Shown in pieces: positions 14,870-19,883 of a stretch of 19,883 bases of DNA. The stretch comes from an uncultured Clostridia bacterium (GTDB lineage: Bacteria > Bacillota > Clostridia > Oscillospirales > Acutalibacteraceae), in assembly GCA_946405475.1 (NCBI GenBank), contig CAMJHI010000009.1, forward strand, positions 1 to 19,883. Reading direction: 5' to 3'. Made by a program: the position numbers and the translations under genes. Every line of letters starts with the position of its first letter. Position 1 is the stretch's first letter. The notes beneath the pieces are model-generated. The model had not been told where the DNA came from. It made no database searches and worked only from the letters and a program-made list of their open reading frames with translations.

Positions 14870-16174
14870 GTGTTTTTTCAAAAAGACATGGAAACCATGC
14901 CGCGCAAGCAGCTGGAAGAACTGCAGCTGGAGCGGCTGAAATGGACGGTGGATTATTGCTACCGCAACGTGCCGTTCTACACCAAAAAGTTAGATGAGGC
15001 CGGCGTCACGGCGGACAGCATCAAATCGCTTGACGATATCCGCCGCATCCCGCCCACTACCAAAGCCGATCTGCGCGACAATTACCCCTTCGGCCTGTTC
15101 GCCAAGCCCATGAAGGAGATCGTCCGCATCCACGCGTCCTCCGGTACCACCGGCAAGCCCACGGTCGTGGGTTACACGGCGCACGATCTGGATATGTGGT
15201 CGGACTGCGTGGCGCGCATCGTCATGGCCGCCGGCGCAACGAGCGACGATATCGTTCAGATCTCGTTCGGCTACGGCATGTTCACCGGCGCGCTCGGATT
15301 GCATTACGGGCTGGAAAAAATCGGCGCGACCGTGGTGCCCAACTCCAGCGGCAACACCGAAAAGGCGCTGATGTTCATGCGCGATTTCGGCACCACCGCT
15401 CTGGTGGCGACCCCGTCTTACGCCATGCACATGTGCGACATGGCGCAGAAGCTCGAATTCCCCATGAGCGCTTACAGCAAGCTGCGCCTGGGGCTTTTCG
15501 GCAGCGAGGGCTGCACCCCCGAAATGCGCAGCGAGATCGAAAAGGGCTGGAACCTGTTCGCCACCGACAACTACGGCATGAGTGAGCTGATGGGGCCCGG
15601 CGTGTCCGGCGAATGCGAGGAACGCTGCGGGCTGCATTTCAATGAAGATTACTTCCTGCCCGAGATCGTCGACGCCGAGACCCTTGAGCCGAAGGACGAG
15701 GGCGAATACGGCGAGCTGCTCGTCACCACGTTGACCAAAGAGGGCATCCCGCTGCTGCGTTACCGCACGCGCGACATCACCCGCCTGAATTACGAACCCT
15801 GCAAATGCGGCCGCACCCACGTTCGCATGGACAAGGTGCAGGGGCGCAGCGACGATATGCTCAAGATCCGCGGCGTGAACGTTTTCCCGTCCCAGATCGA
15901 AAGCGCGCTCATCGCCATGGATCAGGTCAGCCCGCATTACCAGATCATCGTGCGCCGCGAAGGCTTTGCCGACACGCTGGAAATCCAGGTGGAATTGGTC
16001 GACAGCAGCCTGCTCGACAGCTTCTCTAAGATCGAGGAGCTGCAAAAGCTCATCGGCCACCGCATCCAGACCATCCTCGGCATCCAGTGCAAGATCAGCA
16101 TCGTCGAGCAGGGCACGATCGAGCGCTTTGTGGGCAAAGCGAAGCGAGTCGTGGATTTAAGACCCAAAAAGTGA
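14870..16174 (+). CDS. paaK: Phenylacetate-CoA ligase (AMP-forming)
   Basis: A 434-residue acyl-adenylate-forming enzyme of the PaaK type, matching the family's usual 430-440 residues. The phosphate loop SSGTTGKPTV is at 90-99. YGMSELMGPGVSGEC, YRTRDITRL and GRSDDMLKIRGVNVFPSQIE follow in family order; the last marks the mobile C-terminal domain. It joins arylacetates (phenylacetate, indoleacetate and relatives) to CoA using ATP, giving AMP and pyrophosphate. The start is GTG at 14870, with TAGGAGG nine bases upstream. It ends 11 bases before iorA. Beside iorA and iorB, it completes a two-step link between arylacetate and arylpyruvate. Net direction is not determined: it could activate arylacetate taken up from the gut for reductive carboxylation to aromatic amino acids, or handle arylacetyl-CoA produced by amino acid breakdown. 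Confidence 0.95.
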   Translation: MFFQKDMETMPRKQLEELQLERLKWTVDYCYRNVPFYTKKLDEAGVTADSIKSLDDIRRIPPTTKADLRDNYPFGLFAKPMKEIVRIHASSGTTGKPTVVGYTAHDLDMWSDCVARIVMAAGATSDDIVQISFGYGMFTGALGLHYGLEKIGATVVPNSSGNTEKALMFMRDFGTTALVATPSYAMHMCDMAQKLEFPMSAYSKLRLGLFGSEGCTPEMRSEIEKGWNLFATDNYGMSELMGPGVSGECEERCGLHFNEDYFLPEIVDAETLEPKDEGEYGELLVTTLTKEGIPLLRYRTRDITRLNYEPCKCGRTHVRMDKVQGRSDDMLKIRGVNVFPSQIESALIAMDQVSPHYQIIVRREGFADTLEIQVELVDSSLLDSFSKIEELQKLIGHRIQTILGIQCKISIVEQGTIERFVGKAKRVVDLRPKK

Positions 16175-16185
16175 GGAACAGTACC

Positions 16186-17916
16186 ATGAAACAGTTAAAA
16201 ATAGGCAACGAAGCCGTTGCCATGGGCTTGTATGAGGGCGGCTGCCGCGTGGCGTCGAGCTACCCCGGCACCCCCAGCACCGAGATCACCGAGGTCATCA
16301 GCAAGTATGACGACGTTTATTCCGAATGGGCGCCCAACGAAAAGGTCGCCATGGAGGTCGCCGTCGGCGCCGCCATCGCGGGCGCAAGGTCGTTCTGCGG
16401 CATGAAGCACGTCGGCCTCAACGTCGCGGCCGATCCGCTGTTCACCGCCTCCTACACGGGCGTGAACGCCGGCATGGTCATCGCCGTGGCGGACGATCCC
16501 GGCATGCACTCCTCGCAGAATGAGCAGGATTCCCGCCATTACGCGCGCGCGTCCAAAACGCTCATGCTCGAACCGGCCGATTCCGCCGACTGCCTGAATT
16601 TTGCCAAACAGGCCTATACGCTCAGTGAAACGTTCGACACGCCCGTTCTGCTGCGCCTGACCACCCGCGTGGCGCATTCCCGCAGCCTCGTCGAGGCCGG
16701 GGAGCGGGATGACTGCGGCGTGAAGGAATACGTCAAGAACCCGCAGAAATACGTCATGATGCCCGCCAACGCGCGCACCCGCCACGTGGTCGTGGAACAG
16801 CGTACGCTCGACGAACTCAAGTGGGCGGAAACGTGCGAATTCAACCGCGTGGAAATGAACGACACCAAAATCGGCGTCATCGCCGCGGGCATCTGCTATC
16901 AATACGCCAAAGAGGCGCTGGGCAAAAACGCGTCTTACCTCAAGCTCGGCTGCGTCTGGCCGCTGCCGGTGCAGAAAATCAAGGATTTTGCCGCCCAATG
17001 CGACAAGGTCTACGTGCTGGAGGAGCTTGACCCGTTCATCGAGGAACACTGCAAAATGAACGGCGTGGAGGTCATCGGCAAAGAGGCCTTCACCATGCTG
17101 GGCGAATATTCGCAAAGCCTGATCGCCAAGGTGATCCTCGGCAAAGAGACCGAGAGCCTTACGGCCGACCTCGACATTCCGCCGCGCCCGCCCGTGCTCT
17201 GCTCCGGCTGCCCGCACCGCGGTCTGTTCTATTGCCTGAAACGTCTGGGCGTGACCGTCAGCGGCGACATCGGCTGCTACACCCTCGGCGCCGCCGCCCC
17301 GCTGGATACCATCGACACCGTGGTGTGCATGGGCGCGTCCGTTTCGGGGCTGCACGGCCGCAACAAGGCCGACCCCGACAACGCCAATAAGAGCGTGGCC
17401 GTCATCGGCGACTCCACCTTCATCCATTCCGGCGTGACGGGGCTGATCGACATTGCCTACAACCAGAGCAATTCGACCGTCATTATTCTCGATAACAGCA
17501 TCACCGGCATGACCGGCCACCAGGAAAACCCCACCACGGGCAAGACCATCAAGGGCGACCCGACCACGGCGGTCAACCTGGAAGCGCTCGCGAAGGCCGT
17601 CGGCATCGACCGTGTGCGCGTGGTCGACCCGTATGATCTGAAGCAGACCGAATCGGTCATCAAAGAGGAACTGGCCGCCGACGAACCGTCGGTCGTTATC
17701 TCCCGCCGTCCGTGCGCGCTGCTCAAATACGTCAAACACGAAAAACCGCTCAAGGTCAACCCGGATAAATGCAAAGGCTGCAAGTCCTGCATGCGCATCG
17801 GCTGCCCGTCCATCAGCTTCCGCGATAAAAAGGCGGTCATTGATTTCACGCAGTGCATCGGCTGCGGCGTGTGCAGTCAGCTTTGCGCCTTCGACGCGAT
17901 GGAGAAAGGGGAGTAA
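16186..17916 (+). CDS. iorA: Indolepyruvate:ferredoxin oxidoreductase, alpha subunit
   Basis: A 576-residue catalytic subunit. The N-terminal pyrimidine-binding domain begins IGNEAVAMG, with SSYPGTPSTEI at 24-34 and the WAPNEKVAMEVAVGA segment. The thiamine diphosphate domain has CSGCPHRG (339-346), GDIGCYTLG (360-368) and the metal-binding GDSTF...LDNSITGMTG (408-444). Two C-terminal [4Fe-4S] sites use C529, C532, C535, C540 and C557, C560, C563, C567; the first has four residues before its last cysteine. It oxidises indolepyruvate, phenylpyruvate or hydroxyphenylpyruvate to arylacetyl-CoA and CO2, reducing ferredoxin; the reverse is possible with low-potential ferredoxin. ATG at 16186 has GAGGAA upstream. 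A longer in-frame start at 16087 lies inside paaK and is not needed. The beta-subunit gene starts four bases after its stop. Confidence 0.96.
   Translation: MKQLKIGNEAVAMGLYEGGCRVASSYPGTPSTEITEVISKYDDVYSEWAPNEKVAMEVAVGAAIAGARSFCGMKHVGLNVAADPLFTASYTGVNAGMVIAVADDPGMHSSQNEQDSRHYARASKTLMLEPADSADCLNFAKQAYTLSETFDTPVLLRLTTRVAHSRSLVEAGERDDCGVKEYVKNPQKYVMMPANARTRHVVVEQRTLDELKWAETCEFNRVEMNDTKIGVIAAGICYQYAKEALGKNASYLKLGCVWPLPVQKIKDFAAQCDKVYVLEELDPFIEEHCKMNGVEVIGKEAFTMLGEYSQSLIAKVILGKETESLTADLDIPPRPPVLCSGCPHRGLFYCLKRLGVTVSGDIGCYTLGAAAPLDTIDTVVCMGASVSGLHGRNKADPDNANKSVAVIGDSTFIHSGVTGLIDIAYNQSNSTVIILDNSITGMTGHQENPTTGKTIKGDPTTAVNLEALAKAVGIDRVRVVDPYDLKQTESVIKEELAADEPSVVISRRPCALLKYVKHEKPLKVNPDKCKGCKSCMRIGCPSISFRDKKAVIDFTQCIGCGVCSQLCAFDAMEKGE
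17905..17913 (+). promoter_or_regulatory. Ribosome binding site fixing the iorB start
   Basis: AAAGGGGAG, inside the last codons of iorA, lies seven bases before ATG at 17921, giving METKSIMIVGVGGQG as expected for the beta subunit. Confidence 0.75.
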
Positions 17917-17920
17917 GCGC

Positions 17921-18496
17921 ATGGAAACGAAAAGCATTATGATCGTCGGCGTCGGCGGGCAGGGCACGCTGCTGGCCAGCCGTCTGCTCGGCAGCGTTCT
18001 CACCAATGAGGGCTACGACGTGAAGGTCAGCGAAGTGCACGGCATGAGCCAGCGCGGCGGTTCCGTCGTGACCTACGTCAAATACGGCGACGAAGTCAGC
18101 TCTCCCATCATCGAAAAGGGCGAAGCGGATTACATCCTGTCGTTCGAGCAGCTTGAAGCGGCCCGCTGGCTGCCGTTCTTAAAAATCGGCGGCAAAATGA
18201 TCGTGAACACCCAGCAAATGGACCCGATGCCCGTGGTCATGGGCAAGGCGCAGTACCCCGCGGGCGTGATCGACGCGCTGCAAAAGGCGGGCGCCGACGT
18301 TACGGCGGTGGACGCGCTTTCCCTTGCCGTGCAGGCAGGCAGCGCCAAAGCCGCCAACGTGGTGCTCATGGGCGTGCTCGCTGCGAAGACCGACATCGGC
18401 TTCGACACCTGGATGCAGGCGGTGGAGCAGACCGTTCCGCCCAAATTCCTCGACTTGAACCGCAAGGCGTTCGAGCTTGGTTACCAATATCAGTAA
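17921..18496 (+). CDS. iorB: Indolepyruvate:ferredoxin oxidoreductase, beta subunit
   Basis: A 191-residue gamma-type domain of the 2-oxoacid:ferredoxin oxidoreductase family, the usual size for IorB. The glycine-rich GVGGQGTLLASRLLG at 10-24 and the EVHGMSQRGGSVVTYVKYG block near 40-58 are family signatures. It pairs with IorA to form the active oxidoreductase; this domain contributes to the CoA-binding and catalytic architecture. The open frame could extend back to 17840 inside iorA, but the strong ribosome site and family N-terminus set the start at 17921. Gaps of four bases to iorA and 15 bases to the ACT gene point to one transcript. No residues appear to be missing. Confidence 0.95.
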   Translation: METKSIMIVGVGGQGTLLASRLLGSVLTNEGYDVKVSEVHGMSQRGGSVVTYVKYGDEVSSPIIEKGEADYILSFEQLEAARWLPFLKIGGKMIVNTQQMDPMPVVMGKAQYPAGVIDALQKAGADVTAVDALSLAVQAGSAKAANVVLMGVLAAKTDIGFDTWMQAVEQTVPPKFLDLNRKAFELGYQYQ

Positions 18497-18511
18497 AGGC
18501 AGGGGAAAGCA

Positions 18512-18940
18512 ATGCAGACCGTTCAGCAAATTTCTGTTTTTGTGGCCAATAAAGCGGGCAGACTGGCGTTCATCACCAACTGTCTGGCCGCCGCCAAGGT
18601 CAACATCCGCGCCATGTTCATGGCCGACACCACCGATTACGGCATTTTCCGCCTGATCGTCAACGACAGCGAGACCGCCGAAAAGGCGCTCACCCGCGCC
18701 GGTCTGACCGCCTCCATCACCGAGGTCATCGGCATCAAGGTCGAGGATAAGCCCGGTGCGCTGGCCGAGGCCGTCAGCCTGCTGTCCGACGCCGACATCA
18801 GCGTGGATTATATGTACGCCTACAACACGCCGAACTCCGGCTCCGCTTCCATCTTCCTTCATGTGTCCGATAACGAAGCGGCCTGTCAGGTGCTCGAAAA
18901 GGGCGGCGTCAGGCTGATCTCGCAGGACGAGATCAAATAA
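18512..18940 (+). CDS. Tandem ACT-domain protein
   Basis: A 142-residue protein made only of two ACT domains. The first (about 1-68) starts QISVFVANKAGRLAFITNCLAAAKVNI, and the second (about 70-140) starts IGIKVEDKPGALAEAVSLLSDADISV. Each shows the beta-strand, N-K-x-G-R-L or D-K-P-G-A-L turn and following helix that bind small ligands, usually amino acids. No catalytic or DNA-binding domain is present. As last gene of the iorAB-paaK operon it probably senses an aromatic amino acid or aryl acid and acts on a partner enzyme or transporter by contact; this is inference from context. Similar stand-alone ACT proteins beside paaK and iorAB are a familiar pattern in anaerobes. ATG at 18512 follows CAGGGGAAA. 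A strong terminator follows. Confidence 0.9.
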   Translation: MQTVQQISVFVANKAGRLAFITNCLAAAKVNIRAMFMADTTDYGIFRLIVNDSETAEKALTRAGLTASITEVIGIKVEDKPGALAEAVSLLSDADISVDYMYAYNTPNSGSASIFLHVSDNEAACQVLEKGGVRLISQDEIK

Positions 18941-18954
18941 GAAAAATAAAAAGT

Positions 18955-18997
18955 CCACGCACGGTAAGGTCAAGGCTTTACCGTGCGTGGCTTTTTT
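18955..18997. terminator. Strong bidirectional terminator after the ACT gene
   Basis: CCACGCACGGTAA (18955-18967) pairs perfectly with TTACCGTGCGTGG (18978-18990), with a ten-base loop, followed by C and six T (18992-18997). The left flank is A-rich, so the minus-strand transcript of the dockerin-like gene ending at 19029 also meets a T run after the stem. Confidence 0.92.
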
Positions 18998-19028
18998 CGT
19001 ATTGTTGTCAACGCCTTTGACAAGGAGA

Positions 19029-19883
19029 TCAAAAGATTCTCAGCAGCCAGTTCAGAATGGCGGTGAACACAGCCATGATGCGGCTGAAAAGATTTTGCGC
19101 CGCGGGCGCGGGATCGTCGGCGGTCGGTTGCTCATCGGCTTCGGGTTCGACGATTTCAATGCTCTGGTCGATCAGACTGCAATAGTCCAGATAGACGCTG
19201 TTGGTTTGCAGTTCTTCGCTCGGCAGGGTCTGGTCGATTTGATTGAGCAGCAAGCCCGCCTGTTCGAGGATCGCAACATCGGCGGAATCAATCAAACCGT
19301 CATGGTTGCAGTCGGCAGCCATACGCTGCGCGTCGGTCAGAGCGTTTGCGCCGATCAATCCGTTCGCCACCATCGAAACAAAATACGCGTCCGTTCCGTC
19401 GTACCAGCTGTCGCCGTCAATGTCGCCGAACACGACGACGGTGTAAGAATCCACAAGCTGGTTATCGTTGTTGTAAATGTTTATCTTTGTACCTGTGCCA
19501 AGCGCTTGCTTCGTGTTGGTGTATTCATACGCCGCCGTGCCGTCGGTCACGGCAATAAATCCTTGTGTCGCACCCGCCGACAGACCGTAGATGAAATGGG
19601 TGCTTGCGTCAACGACCGTGCCGCTGCCCGCCGCCGGATTCACCACCGGCGTGTTGGCGATCCATTGGGCGTAGATGGTTTGATTCTCTGCAATGTTAAC
19701 AATGCTATCTGCCTCTATTTTTGTTCCACCGGATTTGGCTGTATACCATCCAAGAAATAGGTAGCCACTCCGAATAGGGGTTGGAAGATTACCGTAGCGA
19801 ACGTGGTAGGTTATGTCTTTATTCTCTATCTCACATATCCCCTCGTTAGGATCAAAAGTAACTACATATGTTGGCGAACCAAC
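19029..19883 (-). CDS. Secreted B-repeat and dockerin-like protein, C-terminal part
   Basis: An open frame of 284 residues continues beyond the right edge, so the N-terminus is missing. Near the edge is an InlB-type B-repeat (VVTFDPNEG, RSGYLFLGWYTAKSGGTKIE, IYAQWIANTP). A beta-rich region follows, then a dockerin-like pair of calcium loops: GDIDGDSWYDGTDAYF and ADCNHDGLIDSADVAI, each with acidic residues at loop positions 1, 3, 5 and 12. After this come an acidic, proline-rich linker (EPEADEQPTADDPAPAA) and a hydrophobic tail ending NWLLRIF at the stop. There is no LPxTG sortase signal. It is probably an extracellular surface or adhesive protein. The dockerin need not mean a cellulosome, since such modules occur widely in non-cellulosomal Clostridia. 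A possible start at 19646 would cut off the B-repeat and is rejected. Base composition shifts within the gene. Confidence 0.85.
   Translation of the reverse strand, partial: VGSPTYVVTFDPNEGICEIENKDITYHVRYGNLPTPIRSGYLFLGWYTAKSGGTKIEADSIVNIAENQTIYAQWIANTPVVNPAAGSGTVVDASTHFIYGLSAGATQGFIAVTDGTAAYEYTNTKQALGTGTKINIYNNDNQLVDSYTVVVFGDIDGDSWYDGTDAYFVSMVANGLIGANALTDAQRMAADCNHDGLIDSADVAILEQAGLLLNQIDQTLPSEELQTNSVYLDYCSLIDQSIEIVEPEADEQPTADDPAPAAQNLFSRIMAVFTAILNWLLRIF

Noticed and set aside
16195..18006. 603-codon minus-strand open frame opposite iorA
   Set aside because: It is an antisense shadow with biased composition. iorA on the other strand has full catalytic and iron-sulphur motifs.
19029..19883. 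Cellulosome component
   Set aside because: Only one dockerin-like module is seen, beside a B-repeat; there is no cohesin, scaffoldin or glycoside hydrolase in the window. Such modules are common in non-cellulosomal Clostridia.
1..19883. CRISPR arrays, tRNA or rRNA genes, insertion sequences, phage genes or defence systems
   Set aside because: Reading both strands showed no regularly spaced repeats, cloverleaf sequences, transposases, integrases or known defence domains.

Overview
The window is about 19.9 kb of GC-rich (roughly 60 %), gene-dense DNA. It most likely comes from an anaerobic Clostridia/Oscillospiraceae-type gut bacterium. This is inferred from strong AGGAGG-type ribosome sites, TTGACT/TATAAT-type promoters, an oxygen-sensitive ferredoxin-linked 2-oxoacid oxidoreductase, an iron-type alcohol dehydrogenase, a GPH sugar symporter, and a secreted protein with a B-repeat and a dockerin-like module. 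No rRNA, tRNA, CRISPR array, insertion sequence or phage gene was seen. No stretch over 300 bases lacks a gene; the longest gap is the 213-base divergent regulatory region at 13112-13324.

Region 1 (1-5750, + strand) starts with the last residues of hisI. A closely packed run follows: a CPS1/PM20D1-like M20 metallopeptidase, a pyrophosphatase-like/Nudix fusion protein, a COG2426 membrane protein, a GPH-family symporter and an iron-containing alcohol dehydrogenase. A hairpin terminator ends the run. Region 2 (5782-7186, +) is one membrane-tethered or secreted metallo-beta-lactamase-fold protein. It shares a terminator with the converging operon.

Region 3 (13183 down to 7189, - strand) is a four-gene operon. 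In transcription order it encodes a D-allulose/D-tagatose 3-epimerase, a 738-residue protein with a seven-bladed propeller plus a predicted alpha/alpha toroid, a calcineurin-like phosphoesterase and a half-size ABC exporter. Region 4 (13231-18997, +) runs divergently: a sodium:solute symporter, phenylacetate-CoA ligase, indolepyruvate:ferredoxin oxidoreductase alpha and beta subunits, and a tandem-ACT protein, ended by a strong terminator. Genes 2-5 form a recognisable arylpyruvate / arylacetyl-CoA / arylacetate module. The symporter lies only 33 bases upstream of the ligase gene.

The two operons of regions 3 and 4 start from back-to-back promoters, each with a 17-base spacer. Each promoter carries the same octamer, AGCGGTTG, in the same register over its -35 box. 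This suggests one regulator controls both directions.

Region 5 (19029 to the window end, - strand) is the C-terminal part of a large secreted protein: an InlB-type B-repeat, a dockerin-like pair of calcium loops, an acidic linker and a hydrophobic tail. That tail closely resembles the N-terminal hydrophobic segment of the region 2 protein, which may reveal an undescribed membrane-association motif.
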